A stretch of DNA of 64,000 nt from an uncultured Clostridium sp. (GTDB taxonomy: Bacteria > Bacillota_I > Bacilli_A > RF39 > UBA660), in assembly GCA_905199855.1 (NCBI GenBank), contig CAJKHY010000003.1, positions 14,866 through 78,865 on the forward strand, read 5' to 3'. Positions 16,557 through 25,046 of this stretch are shown piece by piece; position 1 is the stretch's first letter, and each line of letters opens with the position of its first letter. Under the pieces are notes generated by a model. That model ran no database searches. It was given only the letters and a program-made list of their open reading frames with translations, and was not told where the DNA came from. A program made the translations under genes and the position numbers.

Positions 16557-18323
16557 ATGTTTAAGAGGATACTTGCTATTAGTAAGAATTATGCTTTTGT
16601 AGAGATAGATAATTTAATGAGTGAAGATTTGCTTAATTATTATGTTATTTTTGTCGATGATGATAAGAAGTTTCTTGGCGAGGTTAATGAGGTAGATGGT
16701 AATAGGGTTAAGATTACTTTTTTAGGCGAATTTATTAATGATAAGTTTGTTAGTGGTATTATTAGAAAACCTAGTTTGACTTCTAATATTAGAATTATTA
16801 ACAATATTGAGCTCGATGAGTTAATGGGGACTGTTAATGATAAGAATATGGTTCTTGGTTTATCTCCTTTATATAATGATCATCCAATTAATATAGATAT
16901 TAATAGTATGTTTAGTAACCATAGTTCAATATTTGGTAACACAGGAAGTGGTAAAACATATGGGGTTGCTAGAATTTATCAGTCTTTGTTTGATAGAAAT
17001 GATATTATTCCTTTTAATGCTAATATTTTTATATTTAATTCAACTAATGAGTATCATAATTCTTTTTCTTCTATTAATAAGTTTAATATTAATTATAATT
17101 ATAAGATGTATACGACTAATACTAATAATAAGGATAGTTTAATTATTAAGTTGCCTCTTTGGCATTTAACTGTTGATGATTATGCTAATTTACTTGATGT
17201 TTACGAATATTCACAGATTAATATTATAGAGAAGATGTTATCCTATGTATGTGCTTTTGCTAAGAATGATGAGTATTCAATAAGATATAAGAATCATTTG
17301 ATAGCTTCTGCAATTATATCAGTTATGTATACGAATCAAACGGCTTTTAGGATAAGGGATCAAATATTTAATATTCTTAGTACTTGCAGTACAAAAGATT
17401 TAAATTTGGATTATGAAATTCCTGGTGTTGGATATACTAGAACTTTTAGAAAATGTTTTGATATTGATAGTCAAGGAGAATTTGTTGAGCGATTACTTGT
17501 TTCTAAATATGTGGAACAGTTTGTTGATAATAATACGAAATGGAATGAAGATTATACTCCCATTTATTATACTTTAGAGGATTTAGAGATAGCTTTAAAC
17601 TTTACTTTGATTAGTGAAGGATTACTTTTAAATGAAAAATATTATGCGGAGGCGATTGCTTTAAAAGTAAAGTTGCATTCTATTATTAATAGTTCTTATC
17701 ATAAATTTTTTGATTATAATAGATTTGTTAGTTTGACTGAGTTTATTACTGATATCGTGGTTAATAAAGAAAATAAAAGATGTCAAATAATTAATTTTGT
17801 CTTAGAAGATGTGGATGATAGATTTGCTAAGGCTTTAACTAAGATTTATTCAAGATTATTTTTTAAGTTTGCTAGAAGTTTGCCTCAGCGTGGGACATTT
17901 CCTATGCATATTTTATTGGAAGAAGCCCACAGATATGTGCAAAACGATGCAGATACTAGGACTTTAGGTTATAATATTTTTGAGAGAATTGCTAAGGAAG
18001 GTAGAAAATATGGGGTAATTTTAGATTTGGTTACTCAAAGGCCTACGGAATTATCCGAATCAGTTATTTCTCAGTGTAGTAACTTTTTGATTTTTAAGAT
18101 TAATCACCCAACTGATTTAGATTATATTGGTAAAATGGTTCCTAATATTACGGATGATATAATTGAAAAGCAAAAAAGTTTGCAGTCTGGGATATGCGTA
18201 GCGTTTGGCAAGATGATGAAGTTACCTATGATAGTTAAGATGAAACTTCCTAATCCTCCTCCTAGCTCCGCGAATGCTGATGTATATGATAAATGGATGT
18301 TTAATTTAAAAGGTAGATATTAA
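16557..18323 (+). CDS. HerA/FtsK-superfamily ATPase (DUF87-type)
   Basis: 588 residues. An N-terminal small beta-barrel (HAS-barrel-like, about 1-95) precedes an ATPase core with Walker A GNTGSGKT (127-134), then a helical insertion. Walker B is seen as MHILLEEAHRY, followed by EGRKYGVILDLVTQRPTELSESV (arginine-finger-type block TQRP) and an end typical of hexameric HerA translocases. HerA proteins pump double-stranded DNA, usually with a NurA nuclease or a defence partner; none is seen nearby. It lies directly upstream of oriC and dnaA, reading toward them. The start at 16557 has GGGTGAT upstream; a TTG at 16545 is less likely. Confidence 0.82.
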   Translation: MFKRILAISKNYAFVEIDNLMSEDLLNYYVIFVDDDKKFLGEVNEVDGNRVKITFLGEFINDKFVSGIIRKPSLTSNIRIINNIELDELMGTVNDKNMVLGLSPLYNDHPINIDINSMFSNHSSIFGNTGSGKTYGVARIYQSLFDRNDIIPFNANIFIFNSTNEYHNSFSSINKFNINYNYKMYTTNTNNKDSLIIKLPLWHLTVDDYANLLDVYEYSQINIIEKMLSYVCAFAKNDEYSIRYKNHLIASAIISVMYTNQTAFRIRDQIFNILSTCSTKDLNLDYEIPGVGYTRTFRKCFDIDSQGEFVERLLVSKYVEQFVDNNTKWNEDYTPIYYTLEDLEIALNFTLISEGLLLNEKYYAEAIALKVKLHSIINSSYHKFFDYNRFVSLTEFITDIVVNKENKRCQIINFVLEDVDDRFAKALTKIYSRLFFKFARSLPQRGTFPMHILLEEAHRYVQNDADTRTLGYNIFERIAKEGRKYGVILDLVTQRPTELSESVISQCSNFLIFKINHPTDLDYIGKMVPNITDDIIEKQKSLQSGICVAFGKMMKLPMIVKMKLPNPPPSSANADVYDKWMFNLKGRY

Positions 18324-18337
18324 TCTATCTTTTTTTT
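18312..18337 (+). terminator. Terminator of the HerA-type gene
   Basis: GGTAGAT / ATCTATC stem (one G-U pair), 4-base loop, eight T. It overlaps the stop codon and insulates oriC from read-through. Confidence 0.75.
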
Positions 18338-18698
18338 ATAAATTGAATGAAAAAAGAGTTATCCACAGTAAAATGTGGAATAAATTTTCTATTTGTTGTC
18401 TAATTGTGTAAAAATTTGACACATTTTTGGTACTAAATACAAGAAAAAAGAAAAGTTATCCACATAACGAATAAGTTATCCACATGTGAGGATGGGTGTT
18501 GATAATAATATACACATAAAATTTTTTTTGTGTAAATTTGTGGAAAAAAGAAGAAATCCTTATAAAATATATAAAATATAAGTGGAATTTTGTGTGGAAA
18601 AACTGAGGATAGTTAGTATTTTTTAAAAAAATTCTTTTCATTTTCCACATTATAGTGTAAAATATAGATAGAAATCCAAAAAATAAGGAGTAATGGTT
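18338..18698 (+). other. oriC: Chromosomal origin oriC, dnaA-upstream part
   Basis: Contains three perfect DnaA boxes TTATCCACA on the plus strand (18359-18367, 18456-18464, 18476-18484). Relaxed boxes TTTTCCACA occur at 18641-18649 (plus), 18539-18547 and 18593-18601 (minus). After the paired boxes, GTGAGGATGGGTGTTGATAA leads into an AT-rich stretch from about 18495. This layout resembles the box / GC-rich / DnaA-trio / unwinding-element order known from B. subtilis. The relaxed box at 18641 overlaps the likely dnaA promoter (-10 TAAAAT at 18658-18663), consistent with autoregulation. No coding sequence is present. Confidence 0.88.
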
Positions 18699-20051
18699 AT
18701 GGATACATTAGTAATTTGGAATAGTTTTTTAGAAAAAATTAAAGAACAGGTTTCTTCTTTATCTTACGAAACTTGGTTTAAGGATACGAAATTAGTTAGT
18801 TTAGATAATAATACCGCGACTGTTATTGTCCCTATGAACTTACATAAGAAGCATTTAAAAGAAAATTATATTTCTTTAATGGAAGATATTTTTAATAGTA
18901 TTACGGGTACTAATTTTACTTTTTCTTTCTTACTTGAAGAAGAATACGAGACAGAAACTGTAGTAGAAGATGTGGATGTTGGAGTACCTAAGTATCATAG
19001 GGAAGATGCTAATTTAAAACCAAATTACACTTTTGAATCATTTATTATTGGTGAAAGCAATAAGTTTGCTTATACTGCTGCGATGTCGGTAGCAGAAAAA
19101 CCTGGAAAAGCTTATAATCCTTTATTTTTGTATGGTAAAAGTGGTTTAGGTAAAACACACTTAATGCATGCAATAGGTAATTATATTATAAATAATACTA
19201 ATTTAAAGGTTTTATATGTTACTAGTGATGATTTTGTTAACGATTTTATTAGAGTAGTACGCAACAAGGATAAGGAAAATTTTGAATTAATTAATACTTT
19301 TAAGGCAAAATATAGAAATGTGGATGTTTTAATGATTGATGATATTCAGTTTTTAGAAAATGCGGCTGCTACACAGCAAGAATTTTTTCACACATTTAAT
19401 GAGTTATATAATTCTAATAGGCAAATCATCATTTCTTCCGATAGATCGGTTAATGATTTAAAGTTACTTGAGGATAGACTTAGGACACGTTTTGCTTGTG
19501 GACTTACTGCAAATATTTTTCCACCCGATCTGAAATTAAGCAAGGATATTATAAAGAAAAAGATAATGTATCAAGAATCAGCCAAAGACATACCAGAAGA
19601 TGTAATTGATTATATTGCTAATAGTTTTAGTACTGATGTTAGGTCATTAGAAGGGGCTATTACTAGGGTATTTGCTTATTCTTTAATGATGGGGCATGGG
19701 GAAATTACTTTAGACATTGCAGTTGATGCTTTAAAAGATCAAATGATTAAATCTTGTAATTTTAAGAATGATATACATCGTATTCAAATGGTGGTAAGTG
19801 ATTATTTCCACATAAAAGTGGAAGATTTAAAGGGAAAGAAAAGGTCTAAGTCGATTGCTTTTCCTAGACAGATAGCAATTTACCTGTGTAGAACTTTAAC
19901 TAATGAGTCTTTCCCTAGAATAGGTGGTTATTTTGGTGGAAGAGACCATTCAACAATAATGCATTCTTATGATAAAATAAGTGTGGATATGAAAAATAAT
20001 GAACAAGTTAAAGAAATAATAAAAGATATTAAAAAAACTTTATCTAATTAA
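18699..20051 (+). CDS. dnaA: Chromosomal replication initiator DnaA
   Basis: Binds DnaA boxes and opens oriC. 450 residues, normal length. Domain I (about 1-80, DTLVIWNSFLEKIKEQVS) is followed by a short acidic linker. The AAA+ core has Walker A GKSGLGKT (146-153) and Walker B VLMIDDIQFL. The DNA-binding domain IV has the signature GGRDHSTIMHSYDKI. The start at 18699 was preferred over the in-frame ATG at 18693 because AAGGAG then sits at 8 bases rather than 2. Confidence 0.98.
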   Translation: MDTLVIWNSFLEKIKEQVSSLSYETWFKDTKLVSLDNNTATVIVPMNLHKKHLKENYISLMEDIFNSITGTNFTFSFLLEEEYETETVVEDVDVGVPKYHREDANLKPNYTFESFIIGESNKFAYTAAMSVAEKPGKAYNPLFLYGKSGLGKTHLMHAIGNYIINNTNLKVLYVTSDDFVNDFIRVVRNKDKENFELINTFKAKYRNVDVLMIDDIQFLENAAATQQEFFHTFNELYNSNRQIIISSDRSVNDLKLLEDRLRTRFACGLTANIFPPDLKLSKDIIKKKIMYQESAKDIPEDVIDYIANSFSTDVRSLEGAITRVFAYSLMMGHGEITLDIAVDALKDQMIKSCNFKNDIHRIQMVVSDYFHIKVEDLKGKKRSKSIAFPRQIAIYLCRTLTNESFPRIGGYFGGRDHSTIMHSYDKISVDMKNNEQVKEIIKDIKKTLSN

Positions 20052-20124
20052 CTTGTGTAAAGTTATTTGACATTATGCACAAGAAAAAATGTTAAAAACA
20101 CTTATAAAATAAGAGATAGTAAAG

Positions 20125-20143
20125 TTATCCACAGTTATCCACA
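20125..20143 (+). promoter_or_regulatory. Two tandem DnaA boxes between dnaA and dnaN
   Basis: TTATCCACA at 20125-20133 and again at 20135-20143, one base apart. A second box cluster in the dnaA-dnaN gap is the bipartite arrangement typical of Bacilli origins, and could also regulate dnaN. Confidence 0.88.
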
Positions 20144-20183
20144 ATATAATCATTAATAAAAAAATAAAGAAAGAAGGTATATT

Positions 20184-21296
20184 ATGAAATTTATTATCAA
20201 GAAAGAATATTTAATTGAGGGGTTAAATAATGTTTCAAAGGCTATTTCTTCAAAAAATTTAATTCCTATATTAGCTGGGATAAAATTTGAGTTAAAAAAA
20301 GATGGACTTTATTTAAGTGCTAGTGATACTGATATTTCTATACAGTCATTTATTAGTAATGAAAAAATTAGTGAAGTAATTGAGTTAGGTAGTATTGTTA
20401 TATATGGAAAGTATATTGTGGAGATAATTAGAAAGTTACCTAATGTGGATATATCTATTGAAGTTTTAGATGGTTTTAAAATGTTGATTACTACAGATAA
20501 TTCTTCATTTAATTTAAATGGGATAAATCCTAATGAATTTCCTAATTTATATTTAGAAGAAACTAAGGAACCAATTGTTTTGAAGAATAGTGAGCTAAAG
20601 GCTTTAATTAATAAGGTAGCATTTGCTACTTCACCTAGTGAGAGTAGACCAATTTTAACTGGGATTAATTTTATTATAAATGGTGATAATTTGGAAGTTC
20701 TTGCTACTGATTCATATCGTTTGGCTAAATATAGCATAAATATTGATAAATTTAATAGTAATTCAGTTAATTTAGTAATACCATGTAGAAATTTATTAGA
20801 ATTGATTAAAATTATTGATGATAATGGAGAAATTGAGATGCATTTATTTAACAATAAGGTGTTATTTAAATATAAAAATATTTTATTTCAGTCAAGGTTA
20901 TTAAGTGGAACTTATCCTACTAATTCTAGTGTTATTCCTTCAAATTTTGAAATCCAAATAGATGTTGATGTTAATGTGCTATATGAGATGATAGATCGTG
21001 CAAGTTTGTTAACTAGTGATAAGGATAAAAATACAATTAAGTTAATGCTTAATAAAAATGAATTAGTAATTTTATCAAATAGTCCTGAAATAGGAAAGGT
21101 TGAAGAAAAACTTAGTTTAGTAACAGATAAGGAAATTGACATATCATTTAGTTCTAAATATATGATGGAGGCTTTAAGAAGTTTTGAAGCTGAAACTGTT
21201 ACTATTTGTATGAATAATGATATTTCTCCAATTGTTATCAAATCAACAGATGATAATAATTTAGTTCAATTATTATTACCAATTAAGACATATTAG
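20184..21296 (+). CDS. dnaN: DNA polymerase III beta subunit (sliding clamp)
   Basis: Ring-shaped processivity clamp. 370 residues, three-domain length. Family blocks seen: a domain I start MKFIIKKEYLIEGLNNVSKA, VAFATSPSESRPILTGIN in domain II, VLATDSYRLA, and the end IVIKSTDD with LLPIKTY. It follows the tandem DnaA boxes, with an AAAGAAGG ribosome site. A hairpin terminator follows at 21308, so the next gene (comK-like) is not simply in the same operon. Confidence 0.98.
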   Translation: MKFIIKKEYLIEGLNNVSKAISSKNLIPILAGIKFELKKDGLYLSASDTDISIQSFISNEKISEVIELGSIVIYGKYIVEIIRKLPNVDISIEVLDGFKMLITTDNSSFNLNGINPNEFPNLYLEETKEPIVLKNSELKALINKVAFATSPSESRPILTGINFIINGDNLEVLATDSYRLAKYSINIDKFNSNSVNLVIPCRNLLELIKIIDDNGEIEMHLFNNKVLFKYKNILFQSRLLSGTYPTNSSVIPSNFEIQIDVDVNVLYEMIDRASLLTSDKDKNTIKLMLNKNELVILSNSPEIGKVEEKLSLVTDKEIDISFSSKYMMEALRSFEAETVTICMNNDISPIVIKSTDDNNLVQLLLPIKTY

Positions 21297-21307
21297 TTGA
21301 ATTTAGG

Positions 21308-21334
21308 CCGAAAAAGTTAATTTTTTGGTTTTTT
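21308..21334 (+). terminator. dnaN terminator
   Basis: CCGAAAAA / TTTTTTGG stem (one G-U pair), 5-base loop, followed by six T. Confidence 0.65.
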
Positions 21335-21362
21335 TCGACAAAATTCGACAAAATTCGACAAT
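21333..21362 (+). repeat. Three 10-bp iterons upstream of the ComK homologue
   Basis: TTCGACAAAA repeated three times head to tail with exactly 10-bp period (the last copy ends AATA). The third copy also supplies TCGACA, a -35-like hexamer 17 bases before TACAAG. A 10-bp period places all copies on one face of the helix, suiting a protein-binding site. Confidence 0.7.
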
Positions 21363-21419
21363 ATGTGTGTGTTAAAGTACAAGCCATATATATTTATATA
21401 TATGTTTGGAGGTGATATA

Positions 21420-21887
21420 ATGGATTATTTTATTACGCAAGAGACATTACTTATTATGCCAATTACGAAAACACAGACTAAGATATTAGAAAATGATAAT
21501 GTCATGTTTGTTGATTCTAAAACATTCAAAATTGTAAATGATAATTGTAAGTTATATGGAAGTACTTATTTGAATAGAGTAGAGTTTAGTAAAACAATAC
21601 TTAAGTGTAGATGCAAAATGCCTATAATTTTAGATAATGATGGAAATATAATACTTTTTCCAACAACTTCTAAGCGTCAAGAACATTGTGCATGGTTAAA
21701 TTATAATAATATTAAGTCTTATAAAGAACAGGGTTCAAAAAACGTAGTTGTTACCTTTTTAAATGGTATTAAGATTGTTATTAATATGTCATATTATACA
21801 TTTGAGCACCAAATAAATAAATGTCATAGATTAAAATTGGATTATTTGGAAAAAAAAGTTTCAATTGTATACAAAAATGCCAGATAA
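21420..21887 (+). CDS. comK: ComK family competence transcription factor (short form)
   Basis: 155 residues that follow ComK along most of their length: DNCKLYGSTYLNR (B. subtilis has a similar FFGSSYAGR block), MPIILDNDGNIILFPTTS, CAWLNYNNIKSYKE, VTFLNGIKIVINMSYYTFEHQ. In Bacillus, ComK is the master activator of DNA-uptake genes. B. subtilis ComK is 192 residues. This protein ends about 35 residues earlier, so it lacks the C-terminal region that in Bacillus carries the MecA/ClpCP recognition segment and contributes to activation. The start at 21420 has TTGGAGGTGAT. It lies between dnaN and recF, where Bacillus has the S4-domain gene yaaA. Confidence 0.82.
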   Translation: MDYFITQETLLIMPITKTQTKILENDNVMFVDSKTFKIVNDNCKLYGSTYLNRVEFSKTILKCRCKMPIILDNDGNIILFPTTSKRQEHCAWLNYNNIKSYKEQGSKNVVVTFLNGIKIVINMSYYTFEHQINKCHRLKLDYLEKKVSIVYKNAR

Positions 21888-21905
21888 AACTGGCATTTTT
21901 TTTTT
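21874..21905 (+). terminator. Strong terminator after comK
   Basis: AAAAATGCCAG / CTGGCATTTTT hairpin with a 6-base loop and nine or more T. It overlaps the end of comK and makes recF-gyrB-gyrA a separate unit. Confidence 0.92.
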
Positions 21906-21908
21906 ATA

Positions 21909-21917
21909 TGTGATATA
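21909..21917 (+). promoter_or_regulatory. Extended -10 promoter for recF-gyrB-gyrA
   Basis: TGATATAAT just after the comK terminator, about 75 bases before recF. The -35 is not clear. Confidence 0.55.
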
Positions 21918-21967
21918 ATTTATGTGGGTATGATTAGGGATACTAAGTAATTAGAAAAGGTGAAAAA

Positions 21968-22000
21968 ATGAGCAAAAAATATAATTTAAAATGCATATAA
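21968..22000 (+). CDS. Possible 10-codon leader ORF overlapping the recF start
   Basis: ATG at 21968 has a good AAAGGTGA ribosome site and opens a frame of only ten codons (MSKKYNLKCI) ending TAA at 21998-22000. The recF ATG at 21991 lies inside it in another frame and has no ribosome site of its own. Ribosomes finishing the leader could restart on recF, keeping RecF low. No similarity to YaaA is evident. Confidence 0.4.
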   Translation: MSKKYNLKCI

Positions 22001-23106
22001 AGAAATTGATACTCAAAAATTACCGCAATTACGATAATTTAGAGTTAAAATTTAATCAAAATTTAAATATAATTATAGGAAATAATGCTCAAGGTAAAAC
22101 AAATATACTTGAATCTATTTATTTACTTGGTATCACAAGATCATTTTTAACCACCAATGATAAGAATTTAATTAAAATAGGATGTAATAATTGTAAGATA
22201 AAAGCATCTGTTATAATTATGAATCGCTCGAAAAATTTAGAAGTTATTATTAGTGAATTAGGTAAAAAAGTTAAGATTGATAATAAGGAAGTTTCTAAGT
22301 TTAGTGATTATGTAGCTAAATTTAATATAGTAATATTTGGTCCACATGATTTAAAGTTAATAAAAGATATTCCTAATGTTAGAAGACATTTTTTAGATGT
22401 TGAATTAAGTCAATTAGATACAATGTATTTAAGAAAAATAAAGGAATTTAATATTGTTTTAAAGAATAGAAATGAATATTTGAAGTATGTTAAATTTGGT
22501 GGTAAATGTAATTTAAATTATTTAGATATTATTAATGAAAAATATGCTTCTTTATGTGTTTATATATATTTGAAAAGAAAAGAATTTATTGATAAAATTA
22601 ATAAATATATAGGAGATATTTATGAGGAAACAGGAAGTTATAAAGGTCTTAATTTAAGATATAGTTCTAATGTTTTTTTTGAATATGATAATGAAGAGGA
22701 CTTAAAGGAAAAGTTTTTAAAGAAAATTAACGATAATATTAGTAAAGAAATTAATTATGGAAGTAGTATATTGGGAGTAAGACGTGATGATTTTTCTTTT
22801 TATTTAGGCGATAAAAATTTGATTAATTATGGGTCTCAAGGTCAGCAAAAATTGGCCGTTTTGTCTTTGAAATTAGCTGAAATAGACATATTCAAAGAGG
22901 TTAAGGGAGAAAATCCAATATTATTACTTGATGATTTATTTGGTGAGTTAGATATTAAGAAAAGGAATAGGGTTATTAGGTATATTAGTAATGATATTCA
23001 AACGATAATAACCACTACTGATGTGAATAGAATAGATAAAAAATTAGTAAGTAATTCTAAAATTTTTAAAATTACAAATGGAAAAGTAGAGGAGGAAAAG
23101 AAATGA
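21991..23106 (+). CDS. recF: DNA replication/repair protein RecF
   Basis: SMC-like ATPase that loads RecA at gaps. 371 residues. The N-terminus is MHIKKLILKNYRNYDNLEL. Walker A is GNNAQGKT (about 30-37). The signature-type SQGQQKL and Walker B PILLLDDLFGELD are both present, and the end is TTTDVNRID. Its last bases overlap gyrB by four (ATGA). Its start lacks a ribosome site and overlaps a short leader frame (see 21968-22000). Confidence 0.97.
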   Translation: MHIKKLILKNYRNYDNLELKFNQNLNIIIGNNAQGKTNILESIYLLGITRSFLTTNDKNLIKIGCNNCKIKASVIIMNRSKNLEVIISELGKKVKIDNKEVSKFSDYVAKFNIVIFGPHDLKLIKDIPNVRRHFLDVELSQLDTMYLRKIKEFNIVLKNRNEYLKYVKFGGKCNLNYLDIINEKYASLCVYIYLKRKEFIDKINKYIGDIYEETGSYKGLNLRYSSNVFFEYDNEEDLKEKFLKKINDNISKEINYGSSILGVRRDDFSFYLGDKNLINYGSQGQQKLAVLSLKLAEIDIFKEVKGENPILLLDDLFGELDIKKRNRVIRYISNDIQTIITTTDVNRIDKKLVSNSKIFKITNGKVEEEKK

Positions 23107-25034
23107 ATGAACATGTAAGTGAAAATTATGATGCTTCCAATATTCAAGTATTGGAAGGTTTGGAGGCAGTTAGGAAAAGACCTGGTATGTATATTGGTAC
23201 TACTGATGTTAAGGGGTTACATCATTTGGTATGGGAAATTGTGGATAACTCAATTGACGAGGCATTAGCAGGTTATTGTAATAATATTGAAGTTATTATA
23301 AATAAGGATAATTCAATAACAGTAAAGGATGATGGTCGTGGTATACCTGTTGATATTCATCCGAAAACAAAAATTTCTACTGTAGAGACAGTTTATACTG
23401 TTTTACATGCTGGTGGAAAATTTGGTGGAGGAGGATATAAAGTAAGTGGTGGATTACATGGTGTGGGTGCATCTGTTGTTAATGCTCTTAGTAAGTGGTT
23501 AGAAGTTCGTGTATACAAAAATGGTAATGTTTATTTTATTCGTTTTGAAAATGGTGGACATACTGTTGAACAACTAAAAATAATAGATAGATGTAGTGAG
23601 AATAGAAGTGGAACAACGGTTACTTTTAAACCTGATGCTAGTATTTTTGATAGTGAGATTTATGATTATGATACTTTGAAGGTTAGAATTAGAGAGTTGG
23701 CATTTTTAAATCGTGGTTTATCAATAACTCTTCGTGATGATAGAGATATGGAAGATACTACTGGCGAAACATTTTTGTATGATGGTGGTATTAGTGAGTA
23801 TGTAAAGTTTATTAATCAAGGTAAGACTGTTCTTCATGATGATATAATTCATTTATCGGGCGAGGAAGCTGGTGTGTTTTTTGAAGTTGCTATGCAATAT
23901 AATAATGGATATAATGAAAATATATATTCATTTGTAAATAATATTAATACTCATGATGGGGGAACACATGAAGATGGAGTTAAGAGAGCTTTAACTAGGG
24001 TTATTAATAATTATGCAAGAAAAAACAATATTTTAAAGGAAAAGGACGATTCTTTAACAGGAGATGATGTTAAGGAAGGTTTAACAATGATTATTTCTTG
24101 TAAGCATCCTAATCCTCAGTTTGAAGGTCAAACAAAGGGTAGACTAGGTAATTCAGAGGTAAGAAAATTGGCTGATAATGTGTTTTCGGCAGGTTTTGAA
24201 AGATTTTTAATGGAAAATCCTGATGATGCTAAAATAATTATTAATAAGGCTATTTTGGCTAGTCGTGCTAGAAATGCTGCGAGAAAAGCGAGAGAAATGA
24301 CTAGAAAGAGCGATTTAGTTTCAACAAATACTTGGGGAAAACTTACTGACTGTAAGAGTAAGGATCCAAGTATTTCCGAAATATTTATAGTCGAAGGAGA
24401 TAGTGCTGGAGGTTCTGCTAAAAAAGGTAGAGATTCCATGACTCAAGCAATTTTACCTTTGAGAGGTAAGATATTAAATGTTGAAAAAGCTAGATTGGAT
24501 AGAGCTTTATCTAATGAAGAAATTAGATCTATTATCACAGCATTTGGAACTGGTATTGGGGAGGAGTTTGATTTATCAAAATTAAGATATGATAAGATTA
24601 TTATCATGACCGATGCCGATGTTGATGGTTCTCATATTAGAGTATTATTACTTACGTTATTTTATAGGTTTTTTAAACCTATTGTGGAAAATGGTCATGT
24701 TTATGCTGCTCAACCACCACTATTTAGGATAACTCATGGTAAAACAAGAAAATATGTTTTGGATGAAGCAGAAAAGGAGTCTTATTTAAATTCTTTACCT
24801 GAGAGTGTTAAGTCAAGGGTTGAAGTGGCTAGAATGAAGGGTCTTGGTGAAATGGATCCGCCTGAATTAAATGAAACTACTATGGATATTACTAAAAGAA
24901 CTCTTAGGAAAATTACAGTAGATGATTGTGTGGCCGCTGATGCGATATTTGAAAAATTGATGGGTGAGGAAGTAGAACCAAGAAGGAATTTTATCGAAGA
25001 AAATGCTGTATTTGCTCAGGATCTTGACATTTAG
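23103..25034 (+). CDS. gyrB: DNA gyrase subunit B
   Basis: ATPase subunit of gyrase. 643 residues. The GHKL ATPase has EIVDNSIDEALAG, VKDDGRGIPVD and GGLHGVGASVVNALS. The transducer domain has the QTKGRLGNSEV loop. The Toprim domain has IVEGDSAGGSAKKGRD and MTDADVDGSHIR, and the end is PRRNFIEENA. Gyrase-type rather than ParE-type is supported by its place before gyrA and after recF. A GAGGAAAAG-type ribosome site lies in the end of recF. Confidence 0.98.
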   Translation: MNEHVSENYDASNIQVLEGLEAVRKRPGMYIGTTDVKGLHHLVWEIVDNSIDEALAGYCNNIEVIINKDNSITVKDDGRGIPVDIHPKTKISTVETVYTVLHAGGKFGGGGYKVSGGLHGVGASVVNALSKWLEVRVYKNGNVYFIRFENGGHTVEQLKIIDRCSENRSGTTVTFKPDASIFDSEIYDYDTLKVRIRELAFLNRGLSITLRDDRDMEDTTGETFLYDGGISEYVKFINQGKTVLHDDIIHLSGEEAGVFFEVAMQYNNGYNENIYSFVNNINTHDGGTHEDGVKRALTRVINNYARKNNILKEKDDSLTGDDVKEGLTMIISCKHPNPQFEGQTKGRLGNSEVRKLADNVFSAGFERFLMENPDDAKIIINKAILASRARNAARKAREMTRKSDLVSTNTWGKLTDCKSKDPSISEIFIVEGDSAGGSAKKGRDSMTQAILPLRGKILNVEKARLDRALSNEEIRSIITAFGTGIGEEFDLSKLRYDKIIIMTDADVDGSHIRVLLLTLFYRFFKPIVENGHVYAAQPPLFRITHGKTRKYVLDEAEKESYLNSLPESVKSRVEVARMKGLGEMDPPELNETTMDITKRTLRKITVDDCVAADAIFEKLMGEEVEPRRNFIEENAVFAQDLDI

Positions 25035-25046
25035 GAGGTGTAGAAA

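Noticed and set aside
18456..18650. 64-codon frame on the minus strand across oriC
   Set aside because: It overlaps DnaA boxes and the AT-rich zone, and has no ribosome site and no protein-like composition.
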